From positions 5,147,001-5,211,000 of the forward strand of contig NC_015510.1 of assembly GCF_000212735.1 (NCBI RefSeq): a stretch of DNA of 64,000 bases, written 5' to 3'. Origin of the DNA: Haliscomenobacter hydrossis DSM 1100 (lineage in GTDB: Bacteria; Bacteroidota; Bacteroidia; Chitinophagales; Saprospiraceae). Positions 35,264 through 45,372 of the stretch are shown piece after piece. Numbering within the stretch: the stretch's first letter is position 1; each line of letters starts with the position of its first letter. The position numbers and the translations under genes were made by a program. The notes below the pieces were generated by a model. It was not told the origin of the DNA. It worked only from the letters and a program-made list of their open reading frames with translations, and ran no database searches.

Positions 35264-36031
35264 ATGAAACCAACAACCTTGGTGATGTCTTTGACATTGT
35301 CCCTGGCGCTGACGTCCTGCGCTGAACAGTACGAATCAATCTACCTCAATGCTCAAGAGGGGGAATTGCGCGTACAATTGCAGAACCTACATCCTGCTGC
35401 CATCGACTCAGCAATTTTCCGACTTACGGGCACAGGGCCCCTGGTCAGAAATGAGATGGACGGTCAGGAGCTTGTACTCGATTTGGCTAAAGTAGCCATG
35501 GGTCAACATTTGACCGAGGTGGAAGTCCACAGCCACATGCTTGAGGCTACCCAGGACAAAAGCCTGGCCCTGAAGCGGCACGACATCCTGAACACCTACA
35601 TCCTCTTGCACACACCCGAGGTGGGGATTGCCATTCCTGGCCCCGGGGATAAAGATGAAGCCTGGACCACGAAAGTGGAGGCTTATTACCACCAATATCC
35701 CGAACGCATGGAAGTACAAGCCTTGCCACAATCCGCCTTCGTAGGGGTCGGCATAGATTCCAGCAAAACCCTGCAACAGCTGACTTTATCCAGAGTAGCC
35801 ACTGTGGCTGGCCGTAAAGCCGAACCTATTAATCTGAAACACGAAAAAATCTACACGGCGGCGGAGTTTTACCAAATGTCCTCAGATGGTCGAAAAATGT
35901 ATGACGATGAGGGTTTTGCAGCTTTTCAGAAAAAGCTAAAAAATAAGGACCTCCGGAGGATGGCTTACAAGTATAAGGTGCAATATACGGATGGCACGAC
36001 GCGGGAATTTGAGTTTTCCGTTCGCTTGTAG
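35264..36031 (+). CDS. lipoprotein of unknown function
   Basis: A 255-residue protein with a lipoprotein signal (MKPTTLVMSLTLSLALTSC, lipobox ALTSC with Cys19). The body has no recognised domain. It contains regions such as LRVQLQNLHPAAIDSAIFRL and GTGPLVRNEMDGQELVLDLA, and ends KYKVQYTDGTTREFEFSVRL, suggesting beta-sandwich parts. Divergent from permease C. A long CACGACG palindrome (36082-36197) lies 50 bases after the stop. I do not recognise a family. Confidence 0.75.
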   Translation: MKPTTLVMSLTLSLALTSCAEQYESIYLNAQEGELRVQLQNLHPAAIDSAIFRLTGTGPLVRNEMDGQELVLDLAKVAMGQHLTEVEVHSHMLEATQDKSLALKRHDILNTYILLHTPEVGIAIPGPGDKDEAWTTKVEAYYHQYPERMEVQALPQSAFVGVGIDSSKTLQQLTLSRVATVAGRKAEPINLKHEKIYTAAEFYQMSSDGRKMYDDEGFAAFQKKLKNKDLRRMAYKYKVQYTDGTTREFEFSVRL

Positions 36032-36081
36032 CCGGGGCGATTGGTTCTAAGCTTAACGCTTTTGCGCAGCTGCCCTGCTTA

Positions 36082-36197
36082 TTTTTTTCACCACGACGAC
36101 ACGACGTTTTGCTCCGCACCACACGACGCAAGCGTCGTGTTTTTGAAGCGCGAAGCGCGAAAAACGTCGTGTCGTCGTGTCGTCGTGGTGAAAAAAA
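36082..36197. repeat. intergenic palindrome, CACGACG word family (E4)
   Basis: The outer arms TTTTTTTCACCACGACGACA and on (from 36082) pair with the run ending TCGTCGTGGTGAAAAAAA (36197). The arms consist of CACGACG/ACACGACG words. The loop includes ACGACGCAAGCGTCGT and GCGCGAAGCGCG. It could also serve as a terminator for the lipoprotein gene. Confidence 0.88.
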
Positions 36198-36269
36198 CAT
36201 TTTGGCGTAGCCAAAAATCAAAGCGTCTATCATTCAATATCTAGAACTCTCTATGCTGTTTAAATCCAT

Positions 36270-36277
36270 TATCTTTG
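36270..36277 (+). promoter_or_regulatory. candidate -7 element of the AAA-PDDEXK gene
   Basis: TATCTTTG matches TAnnTTTG, 20 bases before the ATG at 36298. It supports that start over the in-frame ATG at 36253, which would lie upstream of the promoter. Confidence 0.5.
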
Positions 36278-36297
36278 TGCGAAGACCAAGCACCAAC

Positions 36298-37857
36298 ATG
36301 CAGAAAGAGTTCAACATCACTGGCCTTTGCCGACCAGCAAAACACTACATGGCTGATGTGTCTGGCAAACTGGCTCAGGTGTACAAATTGGTAGAAAAGG
36401 GCGCATATTTTGTCATCAATCGCCCACGGCAGTATGGCAAGACGACAATGCTGTACAGTCTTGCTGCTTTTTTGCAAAAGAAAGAAGATTACATTGTATT
36501 CAATACCAGTTTTGAAGGAATAGGGGATTCAATTTTTGAAAATGAAAAAAATTTTTCTGCTGGTTTTGTAAAGTTGCTAACCAAACATGCGTCTGTATCA
36601 GCTCCTTTTTTAATGGATTGGCTCAATCAAAATAAGGCTGAAATTGATAATCTAGAAGCACTATCCTCATTGATTACCAGCATAGCCATTCAGGCTGAGA
36701 AAAAAATGGTGCTACTCATTGACGAAGTAGACAAAAGCAGCAACAATCAGTTGTTCATCAGTTTTTTGGCGATGCTGCGCAACAAATACCTGGAAAGCGA
36801 CAACTTCCCAACCTTCCACTCCGTAATCCTCGCGGGTGTACACGATGTCAAATCCCTCAAACTCAAACTTCGTCCCGACGACGAACAAAAATACAACTCC
36901 CCCTGGAACATCGCCACTGAGTTCACCGTAGACATGAACCTACAAGTGGCCGAAATGATCCCCATGCTGGAGGAATACGCCCGTGACAAACAGGTCACAC
37001 TGGATGCGACTGCCGTAGCCGAGCGCCTGTTTTATTACACCTCTGGCTATCCTTTTTTGGTCAGCAAGTTGTGCAAAACGATTGATGAACAAATTTTGCC
37101 CGCCAAAACCGCAGCAAACTGGACACCCGGTGATGTTGAACTGGCAGCTTCCATGATTGTCAAAGAGAACAATACCAACTTCGATAGCTTGATCAAAAAC
37201 CTGGAAAACAATCCGGACCTCTACAACCTCGTGCACAAAAAACTGGTAGATATCGAGTACCAAAGTTATTCCATCCACGACCCGACAGTGAGCCAGGGCC
37301 TGATGTACGGCATCCTCAAAAATGGACTGGGCATCAGCATTCACAACCGCATTTATGAGGAGGTCATCTACGCCTACATGACCTCCAAAGCGACCTCCCA
37401 AGTGCTTTTGGGTGCGTACAACGTGCCGCAAAACTTCCGCTTACCCGATCAGCGTTTGAACATGGAAGCGGTGCTGCTCAAGTTTCAGGCTTTTATGAAG
37501 GAGCAACACAGCAAAAAAGATGCTGATTTTTTGGAGAGAAATGGCCGCCTGGTCTTCCTCGCTTTCATCAAGCCCATCATCAACGGTTCGGGCTACGACT
37601 TTAAAGAGCCCCAAATCTCGGAAGAACGCCGCCTGGATGTGGTCATCACCTACTTCCAACACAGATACATCACAGAGCTTAAAATTTGGCGCGGTGCCAA
37701 GGTGCACGCGGAGGGTTTGGCCCAATTGGCAGATTATCTGGAGCGACAAGGGCTAGCGGAAGGGTACTTGCTCGTTTTTGATCAGGGGAAAAAGAAGAGT
37801 TGGAAAAGCGGCTGGGAAGTAGTGCAGGGGAAACGGGTGTTTGGGGTGTGGGTCTGA
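36298..37857 (+). CDS. AAA-like ATPase fused to PD-(D/E)XK nuclease domain
   Basis: A 519-residue protein from the ATG at 36298 (MQKEFNITGLCRPAKHYMAD). The N-terminal P-loop domain has Walker A in NRPRQYGKTTML and Walker B in KKMVLLIDEVDKSSN, as in the AAA-ATPase-like family of Bacteroidota (PF09820/PF14516 type). The C-terminal 100 residues form a PD-(D/E)XK-like nuclease (RRLDVVITYFQHRYITELKI, with Asp and E-x-K, then AEGLAQLADYLERQGLAEGY). These genes are multi-copy in Bacteroidota; a defence or mobile role is often supposed but not proven. Converges on the small antitoxin-like gene at 37865. Confidence 0.88.
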   Translation: MQKEFNITGLCRPAKHYMADVSGKLAQVYKLVEKGAYFVINRPRQYGKTTMLYSLAAFLQKKEDYIVFNTSFEGIGDSIFENEKNFSAGFVKLLTKHASVSAPFLMDWLNQNKAEIDNLEALSSLITSIAIQAEKKMVLLIDEVDKSSNNQLFISFLAMLRNKYLESDNFPTFHSVILAGVHDVKSLKLKLRPDDEQKYNSPWNIATEFTVDMNLQVAEMIPMLEEYARDKQVTLDATAVAERLFYYTSGYPFLVSKLCKTIDEQILPAKTAANWTPGDVELAASMIVKENNTNFDSLIKNLENNPDLYNLVHKKLVDIEYQSYSIHDPTVSQGLMYGILKNGLGISIHNRIYEEVIYAYMTSKATSQVLLGAYNVPQNFRLPDQRLNMEAVLLKFQAFMKEQHSKKDADFLERNGRLVFLAFIKPIINGSGYDFKEPQISEERRLDVVITYFQHRYITELKIWRGAKVHAEGLAQLADYLERQGLAEGYLLVFDQGKKKSWKSGWEVVQGKRVFGVWV

Positions 37858-37864
37858 GGCCGAA

Positions 37865-38113
37865 TTAATTCAGCCATTCTCCAGATTTTTCATGCCATTC
37901 ATCAACCGTAATGTATTGACCCTGCCTGCCTTTTTCGACCTCTTCCCGCAACTGACTTTTCATCTCCTCCGCAGAAATGGGATTGTCGCTGGTGCCGTAG
38001 CCGTCCTCGTGCTGGACATAAGTCTCCAGCATGGAATGGATAGCATTTAAGAATTTATCATCCAACTGTTCAATCAATTGATGCACTTCTGCTCTAACTT
38101 CGATGGTACTCAT
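37865..38113 (-). CDS. orphan antitoxin-like protein
   Basis: An 82-residue acidic helical protein from the ATG at 38113 (MSTIEVRAEVHQLIEQLDDK); the ATG at 38134 is an alternative. The layout, an N-terminal dimer region (FLNAIHSMLETYV) followed by NPISAEEMKSQLREEVEKGR and VDEWHEKSGEW, is that of antitoxins paired with RelE/ParE toxins in this phylum. No toxin follows: the next gene downstream is the 3' end of a convergent ATPase. It may be a solitary antitoxin or the survivor of a lost pair. Confidence 0.65.
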   Translation of the reverse strand: MSTIEVRAEVHQLIEQLDDKFLNAIHSMLETYVQHEDGYGTSDNPISAEEMKSQLREEVEKGRQGQYITVDEWHEKSGEWLN

Positions 38114-38214
38114 GGTCTCGATCTTATTGAGCAAATTTAAGTTAAAACCTGGATAAACACAAGTCCGGCTGATCCTCCGCTTGTAGAGACTTTATTAAGG
38201 AGCACCTTAGTTAC

Positions 38215-40605
38215 TCACTCACTCCGCAGCGACTTCACCGGATTAATCGTCGCCGCCCGAATCGCCTGAAAACTCACCGTCAGCAAAGTAATCGCCACCG
38301 CGCCCAGCGCCGCAAATCCAAATACCCACCAGGAAATTTCCGTTCGGTACTGGTACTGTTGTAGCCAACTATCCAAATAATAATAGGCAATTGGTACCGC
38401 CAGCAAACAGGAGATGAACACCAGCAACACAAAATCGCGCGACAATAAGCCCCACAGGTTGTTCACCGAAGCGCCCAGGACCTTGCGGATGCCAATTTCT
38501 TTGGTGCGCTGCTCCGCCGCAAAAGAGGCCAGCCCAAACAAACCCAGGCAAGAGATAAACACCGCCAGGCCCGCAAATGCTGCCGCAAGTGTACCTACCC
38601 GCTCCTCGGCTTCGAACTTTTCATTAAACGTTTCATCGGCAAACTCGTAATCAAAGGGTGCCGAGGGGATGTATTTTTTAAACGTCTCCTTCACACTGGC
38701 CAGCGATGCACTAGCACTTTTGGCAGGGTTCAATTTCAGGCTGATCCAACTGACGTTTTCATAATTAATCAGGTACACGGTTTGTTTAACCGGATCATAA
38801 GGCGATTGCATCACCATGTCTTTGATGACGCCGATAATGGTGAAACTTTCGTCGTTCCAGTCCACTTTTTTACCGATGGGCTGATCCAGGTTCATAAATT
38901 TTACCGCAGCCTCATTGATGACCAGCGCGGAGCTATCCGTGGAAAAATCCCTGGAAAAATCGCGCCCCTGAGTAAATTCCCATCCCACCGTTTTGCCAAA
39001 ATCATGGGTAACCCGAATGGTGGCAAATTCCGCATCCAGGCTGGGGTCTTTTCCTTCCCAATTGAAGCCCCCATTGTTGGACCAAACCGCCGTCAGAGGG
39101 CTGGAAGATTCGGCCATTTCTACAATCGTGCCTTTACTTTTGAGCTCGTTCCGCAGTAAGTCGTATTTGCCAGCAAAATCCGGGGAGGTCATCTGCACCA
39201 TGATGATGCCCTTGTTGTCGTAGCCGAGGGGGCGGTTTTTGGTGTGCTGGATTTGCTGGTAAACGATGATGGTGCCAATGATAAAGGTAACCGAAATGGT
39301 AAATTGCAGCACCACCAGGGCTTTGCGGGGAAGAGATGCAAAACGCCCTGCTTTAAAAGTACCTTTCAACACTTTAATGGGCTGAAAAGAAGAGAGGTAA
39401 AAGGCCGGATAACTGCCCGCTACCAGGCCGGTAAAGACCATAAAACCCAGGCTGGACAACCAAAACACGGGTTCCGTCCAGGGGAAACTCATTTTTTTGT
39501 CGGCTACTTCATTGAACCAGGGCAAAACCAGCAAGATAAAAACAACCGCCAGGGCAAAAGCAAAAACAACCACCAGGAATGATTCACTGAAAAATTGCCG
39601 GATGAGTTGCCCGCGCTGCGAACCAATGGTTTTGCGGATGCCTACCTCTTTGGCGCGTTTTTCGCTGCGCGCCGTGCTCAGGTTCATAAAATTGATACAA
39701 GCCAGGAGCAACACAAAAATGCCTACAATGGCAAACAGCCTTACGTACTGCATAAAACCACCTGTTTGAACCCCTTCTTCCCAGTTGGAATTCAGGTGCC
39801 AATCCTTCATGGGGTGCAGGAAGATTTCGGCTTTGAATTTTTTCTCGTCTTTGTCGACCTTGTCGTATTTTACATTTTTGATTTTGGCACTGAGCTGGGC
39901 CATATCAGCCTGATCGGTAATCTGGGCGAACAATTGGAAGGAATTGTTGCCCCATTCGTTTTGGTCACGGGCTTCCCGGACCCAGTCCTGGGTAGCCACG
40001 TACAAAGCCCAGGGTGCAATGAAATGTAGGTCGTGAAAAGTAGTGTTGAACGGCAAATCTGCGTACACTCCGGTCACTTTCACTTCCTGGCTATTGTCTA
40101 TTTTGATCATTTTTCCCATTGGCTCGGCTTCGCCAAAAAGCGCTTGTGCCGTCGATTGAGAAATCAGCACCGAGTTAAGTTCGTTCAAGCTCTCATGGGT
40201 ACCTTTCAGCATGGCTAAAGACAAAATTTTAGTGATGTCCTTGTCCATAAAATTGCCTTCCTGGGTGATCATTTTTTCCCCATGACTCAAAATATGTTCC
40301 CCTTGCCAACTGGCCATGGCCAGGTATTTGAAGTTGTGGCCGTATTTGCTGCGCAATTCTGGCTCCAGTGGAATCGGAATGGAGGATTCGGTACCCTGAT
40401 GGCCATTGAAGGTTTGGTGTTGCATCACCTGGGCAATGCGGTCGTAGTTGGGGTGGTATTGGTCGTAGGACAGTTCGTCCCAAATCCACAAGCCAATCAG
40501 CATCGCCACGGCCATGCCTACCGCCAGACCAGCAATGTTGATGAAAGACGACACCTTATTTTTGGAAAGGCTACGCAGGGCAATCAGGAAATTATTTTTA
40601 AACAT
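38215..40605 (-). CDS. FtsX/MacB-type ABC transporter permease (copy D)
   Basis: A 796-residue protein from the ATG at 40605 (MFKNNFLIALRSLSKNKVSS); an ATG six codons upstream is possible. Helix 1 with INIAGLAVGMAVAMLIGLWI, then DELSYDQYHPNYDRIAQVMQ, first FtsX block near 285-410 (SEKRAKEVGIRKTIGSQRGQ), second periplasmic core (MQSPYDPVKQTVYLINYENV) and the final FtsX block, ending NPVKSLRSE. It is the closest relative of copy E, and even the leaders of D and E match. Expressed from the sigma-54-like promoter at 40638-40741. Divergent from the fucosidase gene. Confidence 0.93.
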   Translation of the reverse strand: MFKNNFLIALRSLSKNKVSSFINIAGLAVGMAVAMLIGLWIWDELSYDQYHPNYDRIAQVMQHQTFNGHQGTESSIPIPLEPELRSKYGHNFKYLAMASWQGEHILSHGEKMITQEGNFMDKDITKILSLAMLKGTHESLNELNSVLISQSTAQALFGEAEPMGKMIKIDNSQEVKVTGVYADLPFNTTFHDLHFIAPWALYVATQDWVREARDQNEWGNNSFQLFAQITDQADMAQLSAKIKNVKYDKVDKDEKKFKAEIFLHPMKDWHLNSNWEEGVQTGGFMQYVRLFAIVGIFVLLLACINFMNLSTARSEKRAKEVGIRKTIGSQRGQLIRQFFSESFLVVVFAFALAVVFILLVLPWFNEVADKKMSFPWTEPVFWLSSLGFMVFTGLVAGSYPAFYLSSFQPIKVLKGTFKAGRFASLPRKALVVLQFTISVTFIIGTIIVYQQIQHTKNRPLGYDNKGIIMVQMTSPDFAGKYDLLRNELKSKGTIVEMAESSSPLTAVWSNNGGFNWEGKDPSLDAEFATIRVTHDFGKTVGWEFTQGRDFSRDFSTDSSALVINEAAVKFMNLDQPIGKKVDWNDESFTIIGVIKDMVMQSPYDPVKQTVYLINYENVSWISLKLNPAKSASASLASVKETFKKYIPSAPFDYEFADETFNEKFEAEERVGTLAAAFAGLAVFISCLGLFGLASFAAEQRTKEIGIRKVLGASVNNLWGLLSRDFVLLVFISCLLAVPIAYYYLDSWLQQYQYRTEISWWVFGFAALGAVAITLLTVSFQAIRAATINPVKSLRSE

Positions 40606-40637
40606 AACTTGTATAGTTGACATTCAAATTCATACGG

Positions 40638-40741
40638 CCAATTTTTATGCCAACAAATTAAATAGCTAATTATCAGCTAATTATAATTAAAATTAAATGA
40701 AAAATTGTTCAATTTTGAACAATACTGTCCGAAAAACAGCA
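40638..40741 (-). promoter_or_regulatory. sigma-54-like promoter plus paired enhancer sites, permease D
   Basis: On the minus strand TGGCATAAAAATTGG (40652-40638), the same 15 bases as for copy A. Upstream by 53 bp is the perfect palindrome TGTTCAATTTTGAACA (40706-40721) and then TGTCCGAAAAACAGCA (40726-40741), whose right half is weak. Offset 20 bp. Confidence 0.65.
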
Positions 40742-40869
40742 CATTACAAATCATTGATTAAACGCAGCAACGCTGAAGCTGACACCTTGATTGAATGTAT
40801 ACTCAGTTCCATTTTGTTTTTTTATTTTGCAGTCTTGCCCCCGTTGATGAAACTATAAACACAACAAAC

Positions 40870-42957
40870 ATGCACAACAAAAGCTTTTTTATTGGGGCAT
40901 TCTTTTGCCTGGGATTCATCTTTCCTGTTCTTGGCCAGGTAAAAGCTCCTCGCGCACACGGGCCAATTCCAAGCGAAAATCAATTGCGTTGGCAAGAAAT
41001 GGAGTATTACGCTTTCATCCATTTTTCCATCAATACCTATACCGATATGGCCTGGGGCAAGGGTGATGAAGACCCCAAACTCTTTAACCCTATCGAGTTG
41101 GATTGTCGGCAGTGGGCCCGCATTTGTAAGGAAGCCGGGATGAAAGGAATTATTTTTACCGCAAAACACCACAGTGGCTTTTGTCTATGGCCATCCAAGT
41201 ATACCGACTACTCCGTAAAAAACATTCCCTGGCGCAATGGTCAGGCGGATATCGTACGAGAGTTGGCCGATGCCTGTAAGGAGTACGGATTGAAGTTTGG
41301 CGTATACCTCTCCCCCTGGGATCGCAACCACGCAGAATATGGCAAACCAGCTTACATTACCTATTTCCGCGATCAATTACGGGAACTGTTGAGCAACTAC
41401 GGCGATATTTTTGAAGTGTGGTATGATGGTGCCAATGGTGGCTCTGGGTATTATGGCGGTGCCAATGAAACCCGCAGAATTGATGCAAAGACCTATTATG
41501 ACTGGCCCAACACCTATAAGTTGGTTCGCGAACTACAGCCCAACATCGTCATCTGGAATGATGGCGGCGATCGAGCCGACCTCAGATGGGTGGGCACCGA
41601 AGCTGGCTATGTAGGGGAAACCAACTGGAGCTTATTGAATGCCACGGGGGATGTACCGGAAGAAATGTTGCGTCATGGCGTGGAAAACGGGGATAGCTGG
41701 GTTCCGGGAGAAGTCAATACTTCCATCCGGCCAGAATGGTTTTACCACGAACGCGAGGACAAAAAGGTAAAAACCCTGCCTCAGCTCATGGATCTTTACC
41801 ACCACTCGATTGGGCGCAATGGCACGCTACTGCTTAATTTTCCCATCATGCCCAACGGTTTGATCCACGAAAAAGATGAAAAGGCAGCCCTGGAATTTGC
41901 CAGTGCCATCAAAGAGGCTTTTGCGGTAAATCTGGTGGAAAAGGCGCGTGCCGAAGCTTCCAACATTCGCGGCAAGCGCTCAAAATACCATGCCAATAAA
42001 GCCATCGATGCCAACAAAGAGAGTTATTGGGCCACTGATGATGGCGTCAATAAAGCTGCCCTGACCATCAATTTTACGAAGCCAACTGCCTTCAACCGTT
42101 TTTTGGTGCAGGAATACATCCGCTTGGGGCAAAGAGTGAAAACTTTTACCGTAGAAGCTTTGGTGAATGGCGTTTGGAAAGAAGTAGCCAAAGAAACGAC
42201 GATCGGATACAAGCGCATTCTGCGATTCCCTACAGTTGAGGCGACCAAATTGCGTTTTACCATTACCGATGCAAAAAGTTGCCCACTTATTTCCAATATT
42301 GGGGTGTACAAGGCGCCGCAAATTTTGACCCCGCCCACAATTGTACGCGAACAATCGGGAGACATCCGAATTACGCCTGCCGATCCAGAGTCTGAAATCT
42401 ATTACTCCTTAGATGGCAGCATCCCTATGGTACAATCGAACAAATACACCGGTTTAATCAAGACCAATGATGGTAAAGTAGACGTCAAAGCCATCGCCCA
42501 CAACACCACTACCGGAAAAAGTAGTGCACTCACCGAGGAAAAATTCGATATAGCCCGCAAAAACTGGAGGGTGCTCGGCATCGAAGACAAAAATGTGTCC
42601 AGGGTGCTGGATGGAAATGTAAACACCAATTGGCACCAGAGCTGAAACGCCAAGATGCCCGTTGAGCTCGTTATTGACTTGGGTAAACCAGAGCGTTTAA
42701 CGGGTTTCCGGTATTTACCCGATCAAAATTGGTGGGCAGATGGGAGCATCATCACCCAGTACCAGTTTTTTGTGTCGGAAGACAGCCAAAAGTGGGAACT
42801 GGTCAGTGAAGGCGAATTTGCCAACATCAAAAACAATCCTTTTTGGCAAACCAAATCGTTTAACCCCATCAAAGGACGTTACATCAAACTCAAAGCACTA
42901 CAGAATGTACAAACTACGGCTTCGGGTTATGCAGAAATTGATGTGATTACGGAGTAG
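40870..42957 (+). pseudogene. GH29 alpha-L-fucosidase with F5/8C domain, one in-frame TGA
   Basis: From the ATG at 40870: signal peptide (ends VLGQ, residue 23), then GH29 catalytic domain (about 30-360) with HFSINTYTDMAWG, FTAKHHSGFCLWPS and nucleophile Asp186 in FEVWYDGANG. An F5/8-type C sugar-binding region (375-495), a short linker domain with chitobiase-like sequence and a second F5/8C domain follow. TGA at 42643-42645 (codon 592) cuts this last domain between NTNWHQS and NAKMPVELVIDLG; the same frame then runs on to TAG at 42957. The catalytic domain is intact, so a shortened 591-residue enzyme may still be made. TGG (Trp) is the likely original codon. Confidence 0.85.
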
Positions 42958-42958
42958 T

Positions 42959-45340
42959 CTATTCGCTCCGCAGTGATTTTACCGGGTTAGCCACCGCCGC
43001 CCGAATCGCTTGATAACTCACCGTCAGCAAAGTAATCAACAACGCTCCGACCACTGCAGCCACAAAAATCCACCAGGAGATGGTCGTGCGGTATTCGAAC
43101 TGCTGCAACCAGGCATGCAGGTAATAATAGGAAAGCGGGATAGCCAGTGCGCAGGAAAGCAGCACCAACGCTACAAATTCCTTCGACAAAAGCCCCCATA
43201 CACTGAGAATCGTAGCTCCAAGGACTTTGCGTACCCCGATTTCTTTGGTGCGTTGTTCGGCGATAAAAGAGGCCAATCCAAACAAACCCAGACAGGAAAT
43301 GAAGATGGCCAGAATGGCAAAAAAGGTAGCCAGCTTGCCCGTTCGTACTTCGTCGCCAAACTTTTGGGCGTATTCCTCATCTACAAACTTGAAGTTGAAG
43401 ACCGAAGCCGGGTCATTTTTGGCAAAAACGGCTTCTATTTTACCCAAAGCGTCTTTGGGACTGAGCTCGGGATTGATTTTTATAATAGCCAGACCGGATT
43501 GACCTGTTTCAAGGTGAAACAAGGAAGGCCGCACGGGTTGATATGGCGATTGTACCAGCAAGTCTTCCACCACTCCAATTACCCGGAAGGGTTGATCGTT
43601 CCACTCCAGGACGCTACCAATGGGGTCTGTAAACCCGATGAATTTAACCGCAGCTTCGTTTAAAATGAAAGCCGAAGTGTCGGAAGCAAATTCTCGGGAA
43701 AAATCTCGCCCGGCTTTGATTTTCCAACCCACCGTTTTGCCATAATCATGCGTAACCGCATTATTGGGAAAATCCACGCCCAGGTTGGGGTCTTTTCCTT
43801 CCCAATTGAAGCCACCGTTGGTATTCCAAACCTCGGTAGTTGGACTGCCCGATCCAGTCATGGCCACGATGGCACCGCTGCTTTTTAATTCATGGCTGAT
43901 GGCATCAAAATGAGTGTGGATGGGTTCTGTAAGACTCGTATAGACCAAACCATCACGTTCGTAGCCGATGGGGCGATTTTTGGCAAATTCAATTTGGCGG
44001 AAAACAATGACGGTGCCGATAATCAAAGTGATCGATACCGTAAATTGCATCACCACTAGTACTTTGCGCGGCACCGAAGCCCAAGCTCCTACCCGGAAGG
44101 TGCCTTTTAACACCTTGAGCGGTTGGAAGGAAGACAGGTAAAAAGCCGGGTAAGTACCGGCAATCAAACCAGTCAGAAGACTGAACACAATGCCAATGGT
44201 CCAAAAGAGTGGATTGCTCCACAAAATGGACATTTTTTTATCCGCCACTTCATTAAAAAAGGGCAGCATCAGCAAAACCAGGACGATGGAAAAAACAAAA
44301 GCAAACATCGCTACGAGTAGGGATTCGCTGAAAAATTGAGTGATCAGTTGGCTGCGCAGTGAGCCGATGGACTTGCGAATGCCCACTTCCTTGGCGCGTT
44401 TTTCGGAACGGGCGGTGCTGAGGTTCATAAAATTGATGCAGGCCAAAAACAGGACAAAAAAGCCAATGATGCCAAACAGCCAAACCGTCTGGATTCGCCC
44501 GCCGATGTTTTTGCCGTTCTTAAACTCTTCATACAAATGCCATTGCGACATGGGGTGCAGGAATACTACGGGTTTGTACCGCGTTTCTTCTTTGTCTACT
44601 TTATTCAGTTTGACGTTTTTGATTTTGGCCGATACTGCCGCCATCTCCGCATTATTGGCGATCTGCGCAAAGGTTTGCGTAAAATTGCTGCCCCAGGGAC
44701 CTTCCATTTCTTCCACCCAGGGATTGCTGATCAAATACAACTTCCAGGGCAGGATAAAGGTCATGTCGCGGAAAGTGGAATTGAGTGGCAGGTCTTCATA
44801 TACCCCGGTTACTTTTACATCCGCCTGATTGTCTACTTTGAATATTTTGCCCATCGGGTCAGCATCGCCAAAAAAGGCCTTGGCCACACTTGCTGACAAC
44901 AAAATGCTGTAAGGCTCTTTCAACCCATCGCGGGTGCCTTGAAGCATGTTCAGGGAAAGCATTTCGGGTACTTCTGGTTCAAAGTAATTCCCCGGTTTGA
45001 GGAGCTTTTTATCCTGATAAGCCAGGGTATGGTCGCCGTTCCAGGAAGATTGTAGGACGTATTTGAAATCACTCCCGTATTTGTCGCGAATTTCGCCCCC
45101 CATGAGCGCAGGATTGGCTACCTGTGTTCCTACTTCACCATTGAAGGTTTGGTGCTGCATTACCTGCGCGATCCGCTCGTAGTTGGCGTGATAACGATCG
45201 TAGGACAATTCATCCCAGATCCATAATCCAATCAACATGGCAACGGCCATACCCACGGCAAGCCCGCCGATGTTGATTAAAGTAGAAGCCTTGTTTTTGA
45301 GGAGATTGCGAAAAGCAATTTTGAGATAGCTGCGGTACAT
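42959..45340 (-). CDS. FtsX/MacB-type ABC transporter permease (copy E)
   Basis: A 793-residue protein, MYRSYLKIAFRNLLKNKAST. Helix 1 region GGLAVGMAVAMLIGLWIWDE, then SYDRYHANYERIAQVMQHQT, first FtsX block near 285-410 (SEKRAKEVGIRKSIGSLRSQ), second core with SPTTEVWNTNGGFNWEGKDP and final FtsX block (TKEIGVRKVLGATILSVWGL), ending NPVKSLRSE. The fucosidase stop codon is one base away. It is highly similar to copy D over its full length and in its leader, so the two arose by duplication. Sigma-54-like promoter at 45373-45476. Confidence 0.93.
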   Translation of the reverse strand: MYRSYLKIAFRNLLKNKASTLINIGGLAVGMAVAMLIGLWIWDELSYDRYHANYERIAQVMQHQTFNGEVGTQVANPALMGGEIRDKYGSDFKYVLQSSWNGDHTLAYQDKKLLKPGNYFEPEVPEMLSLNMLQGTRDGLKEPYSILLSASVAKAFFGDADPMGKIFKVDNQADVKVTGVYEDLPLNSTFRDMTFILPWKLYLISNPWVEEMEGPWGSNFTQTFAQIANNAEMAAVSAKIKNVKLNKVDKEETRYKPVVFLHPMSQWHLYEEFKNGKNIGGRIQTVWLFGIIGFFVLFLACINFMNLSTARSEKRAKEVGIRKSIGSLRSQLITQFFSESLLVAMFAFVFSIVLVLLMLPFFNEVADKKMSILWSNPLFWTIGIVFSLLTGLIAGTYPAFYLSSFQPLKVLKGTFRVGAWASVPRKVLVVMQFTVSITLIIGTVIVFRQIEFAKNRPIGYERDGLVYTSLTEPIHTHFDAISHELKSSGAIVAMTGSGSPTTEVWNTNGGFNWEGKDPNLGVDFPNNAVTHDYGKTVGWKIKAGRDFSREFASDTSAFILNEAAVKFIGFTDPIGSVLEWNDQPFRVIGVVEDLLVQSPYQPVRPSLFHLETGQSGLAIIKINPELSPKDALGKIEAVFAKNDPASVFNFKFVDEEYAQKFGDEVRTGKLATFFAILAIFISCLGLFGLASFIAEQRTKEIGVRKVLGATILSVWGLLSKEFVALVLLSCALAIPLSYYYLHAWLQQFEYRTTISWWIFVAAVVGALLITLLTVSYQAIRAAVANPVKSLRSE

Positions 45341-45372
45341 GGTCGGGTTCTTTGTGATTCAGTGGTCATTGG

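Noticed and set aside
36082-36197. CACGACG-rich palindrome as a CRISPR or origin iteron cluster
   Set aside because: The words are inverted around one centre, without unique spacers and without a replication gene nearby.
42646-42957. Separate small gene after the fucosidase
   Set aside because: The frame is continuous with the fucosidase, encodes the rest of its F5/8C domain and has no leader of its own.
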